Positions 36,701 through 51,700 of a DNA stretch of 64,000 nt are shown here, one piece after another. Position numbers and translations under genes: made by a program. The stretch spans positions 13,462,501 to 13,526,500 of the forward strand of contig JAWQUS010000010.1 in the NCBI GenBank assembly GCA_036365455.1. Reading direction: 5' to 3'. Under the pieces are notes generated by a model. It saw nothing but the letters and a program-made list of their open reading frames with translations, was not told the origin of the DNA and did not search any database. Position 1 is the stretch's first letter. Each line of letters begins with the position of its first letter. This DNA is from Macrosoma leucophasiata. Its lineage: Eukaryota; Arthropoda; Insecta; Lepidoptera; Hedylidae.

Positions 36701-39700
36701 TATTTCAATGACTATTTAACAGATAATGCTATAAGAATAATTTTTAACTTTATACAAATGCTCCTAATAATACAACCCAAATATACTTTGTTAAGGAGGG
36801 CAAGATAACTGATATTTTTAATAACATTGATGAGCTTTCGATCTCTAATTCGGTAATTTCTACTCCTGAAGAATGTTGCTCATATATCAACGATCCTGTT
36901 CATCAGTTAAAGATAATCTGCCAAAATATCAGATCTATAATGCAAACTTTGATTCTTTTCTTGCTCTTTTACATAGAACCAATTTAGACTACGAAATTGC
37001 AATACTCACAGAATGTTGGCTTAAATGTAATTCTAATATACCTATCATCGATAACTATTGTCATTATTATACAAGAAAACTAATAAATCAGAATGATGGC
37101 GTCGTCGTTTATATAAAAAACGTAGAAATCTGTTCGGTAGAAGAACCCGAATTTATGGATGCGAGTTGCCTTGTTGTTAAAATTGGTAATGATAAGGCAT
37201 TCATTTGTGTTTACCGCTCACCATCTTTTGGAGATATCAGAAATTTCCTACAATCATTAAATTTACTTTTGGCGAAACTATCCTCCTATAAAAACATAGC
37301 TATCATCGGAGATATCAACTTGGATTTTACAAATACATCATGCTCTAACCAGATTTCTGATTACCTTGACCTCTTAGCTTACCATGGTATGCTATCTGCG
37401 CATCATTATCCGACCCGAAACAGTTCTTGTTTAGACCATGTGATGCTAAAATCGAACTTGACAGCACTCACAATAGTTTTAAGCTCCTCCGTTACTGACC
37501 ATAGAGCTATACTCCTTTGTCTCAAACAAAATAATCTACCACAAACTAAGAACAATTTCAATACTAAAATCAAATACAACTTACTCGACACCCAAATGAA
37601 CAAAACTGATTTTTCTCAAATTTATCAATACTGATAGTTCAGTTCTTCGTGTTGTTGATTTACATATGTATAACTAGCTGTGCCCGCGACTTCGTCTACG
37701 TGATAAAAAATATGATTGTTCAGTATCTACCCGGACGAAGTCGTGGGCGCAGCTAGTATAAAAGTAGCGTAAGTTACTCCTTATTACGGGCCTCCTTATT
37801 ATGTTATGGGCCCTGGTTGACTGAAATAAATGGTTAAATAAAATAAATAAATAAATTACATCAGCTATCTGCCAGTGAAAGTCCCGTCAAAATCAGTCCA
37901 GCCATTCCCAAGATTAGCCCCGCCAAACAGACAGACAGACAGACAGACGAAAATTGAAAAAAATATTGTTTTGGTATATGTACCGTGTATACATACATAT
38001 GCGTTTAGTAAAAAGCGGTTATTTTAATATTACAAACAGACACTCCAATTTTATTTATTTGTATGTATGTATGTACCTATGTATGTATATGTCTGTATAG
38101 ATTTATTATGGAAGCTACAATACAACATAAGACCTAAAAATTCTGTAAAAATTTTAAGCGTCTACTAATGGTAGGACCGTTATTATCGAAAAAAAAAACA
38201 CCATTATTGGATGCCCCCTTGGACTTCTTAACATTTTCATTTTCTTATTTTTAGTAATTAATTTTGTCTTTATCGGGGTAACAGAAATACATAATTTGTG
38301 AAAATGTTAGCTTTCTTGCTATCACTATGTATGAGATACAGCCTGGTGTCAGACAGACGGACGGACGGACAGACAGACAGACAGACAGCGGAGGATTAGT
38401 TATCCGTAGGGTCCGTTTTTATTTTTTAGGTACGAAACTCCCTAAAAGATAGAATAATAATACAGAATAGAATTATAATAAAATATTCGATTCAATTCTT
38501 TAAATTGACATAACTTTTTTATTTCTGAACCGATTCATATGAAACAAACATTAAATGTTATGTGAAACTTACCACAATATATTAGTGAAAACCGCAAATC
38601 GAATAAGCCGTTTCTGAAATTAGCGTGCTCAAACACACAGACAAATAGACATTTTTCCGGGATAAAAAGTACCCCGTGTTGTGCGCCAAAGGTTAAAGTA
38701 ATAGTAGTAATCATACCAAGTTTCATTGTAATCGGACCGGTAGTTTTTATGTGATGCTTGAACAAACAGACAGACAGACAAAAAAAAATCTAATCACATA
38801 TTTGTGTTTGGTATCGATCTAATAACATCCCCTGGTAATTATTTTTCAATATTTTTAATGTACAGAATTTACACTTCTACAGATTTATTATAAGTATAGA
38901 TAAAGCTATGGACTTTAACCACCTGTTTGCTATGTTTTCTCATAGTTTATATGAAAACTAGCCATGTAAAAGCTTATAACTAATTTGGGTGATAGGTATA
39001 ATCTTCAAGCACTCGCCTGTAGCTCGCTTTAAAATTGTATTTTCTTGATGTCTTCAAAATTTAAAATATTCATTTCTATGCACATTGAAGAATGCCAATC
39101 TGGTAAGATATTGTTGTCGTAAGATGAACGTAATCTTAAACGAGGATAAGAAAAGAGATGACCTCAGAAATATTTTATGTTGTGTAATAATTTTATGAAT
39201 AGCTTTTGTCTAGTCTTTTTACTCGTTATTATTAAGAGTCTTTATTGAATAAGAGATTACATAAAAAAAAAATATATGATGTAGATTAGAATAAATTTGT
39301 AATGCAAAGTTGAAAGATTACAGAATTCCCTTTAGTTTTAAGGGTTCCATACGTAAAAGATAAGAACGGGACCCTATTACTAAGCCTCTGCTGTCTGTCT
39401 GTCACGAGGCTGGCTCATAAACCGTAATAGCTAGAACACTGAGTTTTTCACAAATTATGTAGGTACTTCCGTTGCCACTTTAACGTCAAATACTAAAAGA
39501 AAAATGGAAATGTTAAGCGTGAGTTCTTTTTTTGTATTTTTGTTCAATATTACGGTAGCAGGGAGACGCTTTATTTTTTTACTTTTATAGATGACGGTAC
39601 GGAACCCTTCGTTCGTGAGTCCATGTACATGAAAATTAGGCTTGCATTAACTTACTAAGTAGTGCTACCGTTGTTAATAATGCCCAAAACACCTGTGTAA

Positions 39701-42700
39701 GGTGCAACGCATTTCGTCTGTTTTTGTTATGTTTCATAAAACCGATAGGTAATTTTACTCACCTACTGTGCAACAGAACCTTAAATACCGATGTTCTCTC
39801 TCTAGATAATATTCAGAAGCCGTTTCAATTTGGATATTTTTTTGCAATTTTTGAACATACTCGTATAGTGCCGTAATCCTTTGATCTTCTCTCTTACCCC
39901 GAAGAATATTCAGCTGTGCAAATATGACCAAAAAGAAATGCAAATCAATTTTCTTTTTCAGCTTACCTATGCCCGCAAGACCAGATTTGGGCCACGGTAT
40001 AGCATGTTTACCCCAGCCCCACGCGACGCTACCACCGCACACTAGCTGCATCATACTAGGGTGGGGCAAGAAAAGGCCCACAGATGTTCACGGCACGCGA
40101 ATACTCCATGAAGCTCAGGTACCTTACATCACACTATCTTCCATTAGTCCATTACCTAAACGAGTTGCCGAGTTAAACTTGTGCAATCAGAGTAAAGCAC
40201 TAGCGCAGACGTAGACAATATTTTACACAACTGTATTTTAAAGCTGCGGCCTCAGTTGCGAAATATTATGGCAAGTGCTTTCATTGTGAGCTATAAATTT
40301 TATAAACTTTCTTCTGCACTCGATCCACATAATATTCTGTATGCCGATTTATTTCCTTTTATAAATCTCGTGGGCAATACGATTGAGGGTATTTGTTATT
40401 CTGTTGTCTGCGTAATTACATTTTTAATATATTCTTCCATAATGAGGCTTCCAAGTATAATAACTGAACCAATTTATCATGGTATCTAGTACTTTTATAG
40501 ACATAAATGAAATGAGGTTAATGGGGCGACATTTCTGACTAGATTGCGTGGGTATTACAACACAAGGGTTGCTAATGCACATATCTACTTATACAAGTAT
40601 GTATGTGTAATCGGGAGTTTAAATCAATAACTTAAAAGTACCAAATAACTCAGAGTCTGATTTTTTAAACATATTTTGTTGTCGTTAATGTGCCATTCAT
40701 AGATACAGCTACAGTACAGTAGGTACAGTAGTAGTGGGGTAGTTCATATTGATGGTAAGTGAATACATAATCTAAGTATAAACATCTACATTAGCATCAG
40801 AGATTTCAATGAAGGTGTGTTGCCAATCCTGACGGAAATTACGGAGCCGTGCATTACCTGAACGATCGAACATTATCATTTAGCAGCAAGTACGAACGTT
40901 AAATCATCATGAATTTTTGATATCATATAACGTTTTATAATCAAAAGCCATTTTGTGTGACGCATTTTTTACACCATAATGAAAATATTGAAAATATTTT
41001 CTTTTTATAACAGGAATCCGTTATTATAGTGCTCCAATCCGTTCTTCATTATAAAACTTATTTCTAGTGTAGTCTATAGTAGCAATGCCCCAACGGGGTG
41101 TCTTTTTTTTTTTTTTTTTTTTGGTCGGGCTTTATGTAGGCGGCCTCTCTCGAGACGGCACTAGTTTACTTCACCGGGCAATCGGCGAGCGCAGAAGGCG
41201 CTCCAGCCTAGCAAAAAAGTTAGCGCAACTGCCTAAGGGTGACTCATGGGGGTCCGTGCCTCGGCTTGCGGAGGGACATATGAGACATATGCGATTATGG
41301 GCGGTGCAACTTTCGCTCTACTTCATTCGGTTGGTGATAACCGGAATGTCATCGGCCTCGCGGGGCCGGGGATAAGGTCGGGATCAGGGGCGGGCGCGGC
41401 GCGAAACGCGTCGGCGCGTTGTATTGGCGGTAGCGGGGTGTCACAATATTATATTTAAGATCTTTTTATACTCTTATGAATGTACTGTATTATTGTGGAA
41501 ACGCTAATAAATAAATAAATTAATAAATAGTAGGTACCTATATATTTTGGTCATCGTAGACAGGACAGGTATTACCTACGTTGCTCTCTTTTAATCGTAT
41601 GGCGTATACAAAAAAGGCATAGTAGGTATATTGACAATAATGTTCTATGACGCCGATTCATAGGAGTGACACCTTATAAAAATAGTCATTCGTTGACTAA
41701 TTCGAAAATTGAAGTACATTTAATTTTAAGATTAAGAATTGGTAAGGAAACCGAATCACAATCTGCTGCTACATATGATACATGATACTACGTATAAATG
41801 CCACTAGGTCATGATGTTCAACTGTAATCATTTAGCAGGAGAGATTAGGAGATTCATCTGTGATACAAGCCCTCGTAATTGACCCAAGGACTGTGTGACA
41901 TTCGACAACCTTTCCGGACGTTTTGCAGCCGCCTTTCAAGCTAAGGCTTATCTGGGTAAAACCGGACGGACGACAACCCTAATTTAAGATTAGCAAATCA
42001 TCGAATAAAATATGCATTTAGCATACCTATGTAATAAGTAGATATGTATACATTTCATCTCTTTAAGTTTTTTTTTTATCTGAATAGAGCAGTTGCGCGT
42101 TAAACAGGCTTGTTTATAATGCTGGAAAATCAATATTTCAGACCATGAATTACTACATAGCTACAGATCTTATACGTTACTACACCGAAAAATTTCCGTT
42201 TTTAGATTGGACTTAACGTTCATACATAATTAACTGCCTTTCCGGAGTTTCCGGACGGATGCCGAATCTTTCAATCTTGGATAGGCTTGGGGAAAAACGG
42301 GGTGTTCGCACCCGTAATTTCATTTCATCAGTCAGATATTTTTTTGCAACGTAGGTAGTTCATTCTGCATATTGACGATATGGGTCAATAATAAAATACA
42401 TTTATTTTAATATATTTATCAATGACAATATAATTTCAGTAGTATTGAGAATGTATTTGTCCCCGAGTTTTTTTTATCGCGTTCACACTAGCATGAAGTA
42501 AATTTGATTTCTGTATCTATCACCAGCGGATATTGAAATGTATAATAATTACGTATATTATGATCTTTGAAGCAGAGGTTGGTGATAAAAACATTTCTTC
42601 GTAGCAGAACTGTATCAGTCCTTCGCCTTGCGATTCCATGCCTATAACACGACGAAGACCGTCATAGTTTGAGATCCTATAACTGTGGCTATTTAGACCG

Positions 42701-45700
42701 CGCACATTCCGCGCCCCAACACGGTGGGGGTAGAGCACTGATTTGCAGGTATTATATTCAAAGTAGCTGAATATCCAATCGGCGTCTCACGGTTCACAAG
42801 TGCGTCTTTAACACCATCTCCCCCGGAAAGACGGCGCTGGGTGTCAGCCAGACCATCTTACTCTCTCTACGGTTTTAAGCTCTGTTGGTAGAGTTGGTAG
42901 AGGCTCATTCGTAATCTATTCATAGTTTTCATAGCGAACCACCGAAGCGTACAGGTGAGGTTGACTTAAGGGCTGGTTTAAGTGTTATTTCTGTTCTCCC
43001 GTTTTTACTCCTCTATTCCCTTTTCCGTTTCCCTTATTCTCCCCCACTCTCTTTATACGTAATACACAATTGGATGGTAATTACCACTGTAGCATAATCT
43101 TATAGCCTAGGCAGTATTTATATAGGAGCTCGGGCTTTCAACAGGTCTCAATTAGCAACAGAAACCAATTACTATCAACTTGTTTTTCATACTTCAAAAG
43201 CACAAAACATTTAGGTTCACAAAGAGACAGCTTGAAGTTAATTTAGTTACACGACGTATACAATTTAAATACAGTCATTACTTTGAGCCTAGTAAATAAA
43301 ATGATTCTGCAGAAAATTAATTAGAAACCGCGTAAGCGGATTGCTCCTGAGAATTAAAAGTTTGTTGTTCCGAACCGCTGGGGAATAAATTGCTGTCCAA
43401 TAAATATTTTTTCCTGAACACAAATCATGTTCTTATACTACAGGGTAAAATTTTAGTGGTTTTACTAGACAGAACGATTTGCTTCCAGTAGTTTGTGGTA
43501 TTTTCGAAACATACGAGTAAGTGTAAAAATATTTTCTTTTCAAATAATGTTATGTTCCCAAATATATTTATATAACAATTTAAAACTCACCAAACGTAAA
43601 AATTCATACTATGTACTACTTCAGGGTTTCTCAAAATGGGGCACGAACGGGGAAGCGAACCCCGAGGGGTTCGCCATTCGACGGCAGGGGGTTCGCGGAA
43701 AGTTAATTAGTTGAGGGGTTCGGTGTCAGCTGCATACTTTTTAACAGGGGTACGTGGAGCCGAAAGTTTAAGAAACCCTGTACTACTTGGACGAAGTCAG
43801 AGAATATCACACATATGGGAGGTTTTGGCGGGAAGCTTGAAAGATGCGTGTGGTGCTCTTATTTTATTTCATTTTCTGGGTGTATTTTTGAGTTATATTA
43901 AATAAAGTTGGTGGCATTTTGTTTGATATAGGCTTATTACAGTGCTCGTGTAAATTGAAATAGAATAACAGTGCGAAAACACGTTCTTTCGGGTTGCCTC
44001 CAAAACTTAATTGTAAATGTTCTGGTAAAGTAGCCATCGCTTTACTCGAATTACTGTGACTCTGACTGACAGACTGATAAATTAACTGACTCTGACTTTT
44101 ACGTTGCCTAATACGAATACGAAATATCGTTTTACTTGACACTGGCAATAAGCATAACAAGCGATGCTATGAAAAAAAAATCACTACATATTATTAAGTT
44201 AAGTATAGTCTCCCCCAATTCAGGATTAAAAGAGTTCACTTATGTTTATGTCTGCGAATGCGCCATTTTTTTCTAACCTCAACCGTATTTATTGATAATT
44301 ATTATATTTAATTGCTTTTAATTAACGTTATACATATACTTATTATAGTGCAATGTAAAACTTTGTTTAAATCTATAATGTTGAGACAAAAATATACACA
44401 TACAATTTTGACTTGTTTTTTTTATATTTCTAATTAAAAACGAGATATTTCCGAAGCGCGTAAAATTTTGCCATAAAACCATTTCAACGTTCACAGTAAA
44501 CTTGCATTCCCAAATATTTTCACAGGATATAACATCAAAAGTGTAGGTACTTATACTTATGTTAACACGATTCCGAATTTTATTTCACACACCACCATTT
44601 ATAAATTCACTGCAGCACTTTATTTAAGGGACTTTGTCAGCACCGCTGTTATAACTACTAAACTGACAATGAATAATGCTCTTAGCGTACACAGCAGAAA
44701 CGTGTGCACAAAAAATCTGATTATCAACCATAATGCAGAACCTAAAGCATTATTTAAGACTAACAGTCATCCAATGCTAGAACTTAGTCTGAATAACGGG
44801 ACACACGTATTCTATTAAGCAGCTGATAAACAGCTTTGTGACCCAAAATAATTCCAATATAGTGCTACTATAATGCTCTTAAGTAGAAATGTGAACTAAA
44901 TTAGAACCAAAGGCTGAATAATTTGTGCCCAAATAAGAGTTTAATCAGTGTTTGCAGCGCTGTAAACTCTATAGTAACACTGTCTTTTACAGCTCTTAAT
45001 TTCCGCGTAAACCGTAAGTGATCTCTTCTCATACTACTTGTGTTGCTTGGAAAACGTACAAACTATGCCGCGAAAGTTAGTTCTGAAGTTTCAATTCTCC
45101 GAACGAGCCGCAAGTCAAAATCTAACTCCGGTACATTTATGTAGGAACATTTTCTTGTCTGTGAACTACAAAGTTTCTGTATCGTCAACACCGCTATTCC
45201 CTGAAGCGATTATACAATACGATATTATAAGAATATACATAAAATAGTTTAAAATACCCATTTTACTGGTGTTGGAGTTGGAACGCTCTCGAGCTCTTAC
45301 AATCAAACTCGAAAATTTGTTTAATCACTTGGAAATAATAGAATTTGCTTGTGATAGATCAAATTACAAAATATAAAAATTAAAGCGAATTAGACACTAC
45401 GTTGATTAATATGTCAAAGTAAACAAAAATAAAATAAACAATCCAAAAATACTTAATAATAAAAATAGGTATCAACAGAATGTTCTTTCTTCTCTCTTTT
45501 ACAAACGGCAAGATAAGACTAAATAAAAGAATATGGGTCATTCTTTGGCATTCACTGGCAGAGTTCCAAAGCCCACATTACTGAGAAAAAACCTGCCAAA
45601 ACAAAACACAGTAGGGTCTTTTCAAGAATGAAGGGTGTAGGCACCAACGCATTACCTATTTTTTCTGCCGTCAAATAATAATCGCTACCGTGTGACAGTT

Positions 45701-48700
45701 AGATGGTAGCCCTGTAATAACTATCACAGATAACATAACATAACATAATACTCTTTATTGTACACCAAACAGTAGTAAATATATATATAAAGTACAATGT
45801 TTAGAAAAAAGCACAAATGGTGACCTTATCGCTTTAAAACCATTTCTTCCAGGTAACCAATTTTTAGGAATAAATAAATCGAACAGTAACAGGGGTGTAC
45901 TAATCACAACAGAACAAAGTAAAACAAAAACAATAAAGAAAAAAAAACAAACAACGAACATAACGAAGTCGACAATAATTTCGATAGGTGCGTCCCTGGT
46001 TGCGGGCAATCGCTGGATGAGGGCGGCCCAGGATCGTTCGATGTTGTAGGATACCTATTTTTATTATTAACTATTTTTGGACCATTATTTATTTTTGTTT
46101 ACATCACAAGCAAATTCTATTATTTCCAAGTGATTAAATGTTTAGTGATTGAGTTTGAGGAGGCTTTTGTCCAGCAGTGGGAGTCTTTTGGCAGAGATGA
46201 TGATGATGATGATGAGATGATATGTATATTTGATATGTTATAATTTTTATGATTTCATCATGTTCATTTATTTATTTATTTTTTTTTTTTATGTAATAAA
46301 AGTGGCAAACAAGCATGCAGTTCACATTGATGTTAAGTGATGACTGCAGCCTATAGACACCCACACAATGACCAGAGGTCAAAATGCAGATGCGCTGCCA
46401 CTCCTGAGGCATTAGGTGTAATGCCTCTGTGCCTGAAATTACAGGGCCGTACATTACCACCTGACCGGAACACGATAGTGCTGAACACTACCATTTAGCG
46501 GCAAGTATATTAGGTAATGCGGTGGTGCCTACGCCCGCGAGCTCCGTCACTGGAACTCTACCACCATTTCTAGGTACCTACTGGCTACAATCTACATACT
46601 TACGAGTACCGTGTGGAAGGAGCTTTATTATATTAACTGTAACTGTAATTATTACAGTGATTAATCTTACTCGCTTGAAACTATTCAAATTCATTAATCT
46701 ACAGATTTTAAGATAAATCGTAATACTGTCAACTGTAAGCTCGTTAGCTAACCAACACCAGTGTTACATAACTTAAAAACAAGTTCAAATTTACGCATAA
46801 AATATATCTCATGATTTATCCTTCAAGGAACGTTAAGCCGCCGCCGGCTAGGTACAATTGAAAATCAATTGTCATATTTTTCTCGTGACTAGCCGGGTTT
46901 AATTGGATTTAAGCGCAACTTTAACACCCTTATTTTTCGAAGGCATGGGCACTGTAGGCATAGGTAAATGCCTTGAATGTCAAGAGTCGATTAATACTCA
47001 CCGGCACGTAACCGAACTCTATGGGTGGCACTGAAAAAAAATCTGAAATGGTAAACCCCTTTTTATGTAATGGAAGTGGCAAACAAGCATGCAGTTCACA
47101 TTGATGTAAAGTGATGACTACAGCCTATAGACACACAAAGACCGAGGTCAAAAAGCAGATGCGTTACCACTCCTGAGGCCTAAAGTGTTATACCTCTGTG
47201 CCGGAAATTAGAGGGCCGTACATTACCACCTGACCGGAACACGATAGTGCTGAACACTACCAAGTACTCGTATATTAGGTAATGCAGTGGTGCCTACTCC
47301 CGCGAGCTCGGTCACTGGATCTCTACCACCAGTAAAATGCATTGGAGCAGCGTGGTGGAGTTAGCTCTAGGCCTCCCCCCAAAAAAGGGGAGAGACTCGT
47401 ACCCAGCAGTGGGACGTATAATGGGTTGCCATTATTATTATAATGTATGTACCTCGAGATTTGGGTATTATTGTGTCAAGCGATAAATGATTGGAATTTA
47501 TTTATTCCCTTCATTGTAATTCAATTTTCAATATGAAGAAAGCGTATTGAATGTGTTATTTAACTTACTTATCCATTTTCCGTTTTCTAAGACACGCGCG
47601 CATGCTTAAAGGTTTGAATATTAGAACCGTGTTCGCTGATTTGATTTGAGCAGTACCTACTTACACAAACGTTAATCTGGTGTTAAGCAAAATGGAAATT
47701 CACGCTATACTTATTCTCCGAGGAAATGGGAATAAACAAAATATAGAATTCAATGTAACTAAAGGTAAAGGCTATTGTATCATAGATACTATTTTAATAA
47801 TATGACTAATAGGTAGATAATCTATTAAAATTTGAATATATCAAGGTAAAAAATCCAACGCACAAAATCAGGATGAATTCTTTTAGGTGCAATGATATAA
47901 GAAGGCCAAGAATCATTAAAATTGCAGGTATCATACACCTACATAATATTTAAATACAATGCTAGACAACACACAGACAACACAGAGCCTTAATTATTAG
48001 TTTCTTGGATTGCCGTAAGTACCTTTTGGAGGGCTTTAAAAAACACAGATTTCCTTCACGTATCAAGCTAATCTGATGTGACAAGACCGCCGTAGACTTA
48101 GTAAATTTTATCATTATGTTATACTGGATAAGTAGAAGTAAGGAATAAAAATAATTTGAACTTTGAATAAGCTTGAGTTTGGCTTAGAATGTTGGTAAAC
48201 TCCACCACTAGAATTCTATTTTTCTTTGGTGATAAACTACGTTATACTATCAATAAAAGTATGACCCTTGCATATTTATAGTATCTACTGAGGTCGGTAT
48301 TTTTTATATCATGAAGTGATAAAATGTATGGTAGCCTGTAAACATCAACACAAAAACCAGAGATTTCAATGTAGATGCGTTGTCACTCTCGTAAGATCTC
48401 GGTTTTGATACCTCTGTGTCGAAAATTACATTACATAACCACGTGACCGAAACCGATAGCGCTGAACACTACAATTCAGCAGCAAGATTAGGTAATGGGG
48501 TGATGCCTACGCCCGCAAGGTCTGTAGCACCAATGAAATATCTCATATTACTCAATACGACATGTAGAGTGCTCATATTTTTTTTAATAAAAAGAGCTGG
48601 TTTATGGAACTGTCATACGACTCTACATTGTTCCCAACGAATAAAATTCCAACGAATAAAACTCATTTATGCCGTTCAGTGTAAAATAGTACTTCATGAC

Positions 48701-51700
48701 TTGCCTACAACCCAATGCTTAATCACAGTGGTTTACATAACAGGTATCAACGATCCAGCAGGGCGTGTGTCGGCGATCTTATTGGCAATACGCCATAACC
48801 GACAACATGGTGTGTGCGGGTCGGGGACGACGAGATTCGTGTGCAGGTGACTCTGGTGGCCCGTTGCTGTGTAAAGATCGATCCACGCGGTATTATTTGC
48901 AGGTAATATATTATAATAAACTATTTCATGGTTGTTTTCCATAAGCAACTTTAGCGCTGAAAGCTTAAACATACACTTCAGCGAATTTTCCTGCATATTG
49001 CAACAGTTGCTTTCAAGTCATCGATCGATCCATGCACGCGGCACTGTTTGTCTGTTTTACATTATTGCATGGTTGTTTTCTGTAAGCAATTCAAAGCTGC
49101 AATCTTAAACATGTCCTTGAGCGTATTTGCGACAGCATTTCGTTGGTTATCTTATTGGCAATACGCCATAACCGACAACATGGTGTGCGCGGGTCGGGGA
49201 CGCAGAGTTTTGTGAGCAGTTGATTTCGGAGGACTGTAGCTGTGTCAAAATCTATCGATCGATCATGCACGCGGTATTATTTTCAGGTAATGTAATAAAT
49301 GTTTGCATGGTTGTTTTCCGTAATTTTCTCTTTACCAGTAACACCAGTAAACATTTGTCATCGAACAAAATAAATGTTGTTTATTATGACTTATGACCTT
49401 TATTAGGATGCCGGTTTATAACAAAAACCCTTTACGTATACCCAAAGCCTTCATAGACAGCGGAAGATAATTATGTTTCTGATGTTATTGGCAATAGGTA
49501 CGCCACATTCACACGCGCGTGGAAAGGGTTCAGGAAAAATAAGATTACTTACTGTTTGGCGGCAAAATATCAATGGGTACATCAATTAAATTTTGCTTCT
49601 AACTCTTGGCACTAGAAATAAGGATCTACTACCAAGCCGTACCAAAAATATACATTTTTCAAACTCGGCGAGTGAAGTTTCATTTTCTATGTTTTATTTG
49701 CTCTGAATCAAATGAAACCATCTCCATATGTAGCGTCAATATTTTGTTTAATTTCAGTCGTATGAATGCGCACTAAAAACTTTTATTACTTTAATCTGCA
49801 CTTATTGTTTTTTTGTGTGTGCAACATTACGCGGTAGAATTTCCAGCGATCTCTTGAATCTCTTTTTTTTGGCGTCAATATCGAGGTGTCTATCTATTAC
49901 AGAAATGTAAGTTTGTAATAAACATTTAGCAAGAAATCTCCTTTCATTTCAAAATATGTTGCGAGATATGAAGGATTATTGTAGATAAAAAAAGAAAACT
50001 GTGTAATGAATGGGAAATAAATTGGTGTCCTTAAAACGGTTATGTGTTCCCTGTTAGGTCTGCCCTATCAACCCTAACAGCTCCAGATGAAATAATGGCT
50101 CTAATATTTTGCTCGTAGAAAAGTGGCTGTAACTACGAAAAATTGGGATAGGTAATCTGCTTGCCTGTATGTAAAATATGCAAGGGGTTTTCTTGCCTCA
50201 CCTCGGAATTGAACAAAAGCATGGTCTCAGTAGACATCGATGACGATGTTCTCAATAATTTCGGAGAAGATGAACAAACCCACCAAAAACATTTCTCATA
50301 TGGCTCTCACTGTCAAAAAGTTATCAAATCTCATACAGAGCCAAGATTCTAACTCTACACTTCCTAACTCTACAAGCCCTAATTTCACAAACTCTACACT
50401 TAGTCAAAATGTGTGGATTTATCAATTTTGCTACCAACCCATGGGCGTAAGGTGAATTTATTCATTGTTCAAAACTTTTAGGGTTCCGTACCTTAAATGT
50501 AAAAAACGGAACCCTTGTAACATTATTCGTGCGTCTGACAGCCGACTCAAAAAGCATTCTACCGATTGAGTTGAAATTTGTTATACATGTGTAAATAAGT
50601 AACCCAAACATGAACGTGCAAGAAAAGCAAATTTGAAACATAGGGGCTACTCTTGAGGGGTAAATAGGGAAATAATAATAAATAAAATATCGTTTATTGC
50701 TGTAGCCAAAATATTATAAAAACAATATGCGTTGCTGATAAACTCTTTAAAGTAAACGTGATTACTTGTTCCAGAGGATCTCGCTCTTCCACAAATCGTT
50801 ACAAAATGGCAACAGATTGTGTTATCACTTAAAGTCTTCCAGACCGAATTTCAGTCACGGCGCGCGGCGGCCAATCTCAACGGAGACTAGCCAACTGCGC
50901 GGGAGATATTATAGTGCACAAGTGTATGCGCAAACATAGGTGCACTATTCCCTCACTCTCATAGCCCGATGGGACGGTAATCCGACACGACCGGAGAGAG
51001 ATCGGGCGCAGGGCCGACGACTTTACGTGCTCTCCAGAGGAGGGACAACCAGACTTCGGGCTACTATTGTGAATTTCCTCACAGAAAAAACCCACTATCA
51101 GATTTTCCCGACCTGGGGATCAAACCCAGAACCTCAGGCTTCACCATCGCGATTGCGACCACTGGGCTAACGAGGCAGTTGTTATCACTTATCAGTCTTA
51201 TTAGTAGGTACTTACATCAATTTTAACAATAAAAAAATAACAAAATAGTTACATATTTCATTACCACACGCTATATATCGTATTTCTAAGTTCTAACTTC
51301 AGCACTTCATCTTCACTTCATTTCCAAGTAAGTTTACACAATAGCACAGTAGGTAGGTACACAAATTTTAGAATTAAAGTTACTGGTATATACAATTAAT
51401 TAAGTGAAAATTGCTGTCTAACTTAACTTACATTCTTCAAACACGACTCCTTTAAATGGATACAATGCATATTAGCGATTTTGGGAAATAAAGTGTGATA
51501 TACTTGGATATACTATGGACTTACGCAGGCGGCTCGTTTCGAGACGTCACTACTCCACCGAGCGATCGGCAAGCGCCATTTCAACCTAAATACAAATGCC
51601 TGAAGGAGAACCCTGCTAGTCCGACTAGTCCGATCGGCGACATATGCGATTAAGGAAATTCTTTACTATAGCTATAAGAAGTAAAGCAGCGCCAAAAATG

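Noticed and set aside
40256..40489. 77-codon hydrophobic open frame in intron 8
   Set aside because: Could pass for a small membrane protein, but it has no splice partner, no conserved motif and ordinary intron composition.
42520..42738. 72-codon minus-strand frame
   Set aside because: No motif recognised and no copy elsewhere in the window; listed only as an unassigned block.
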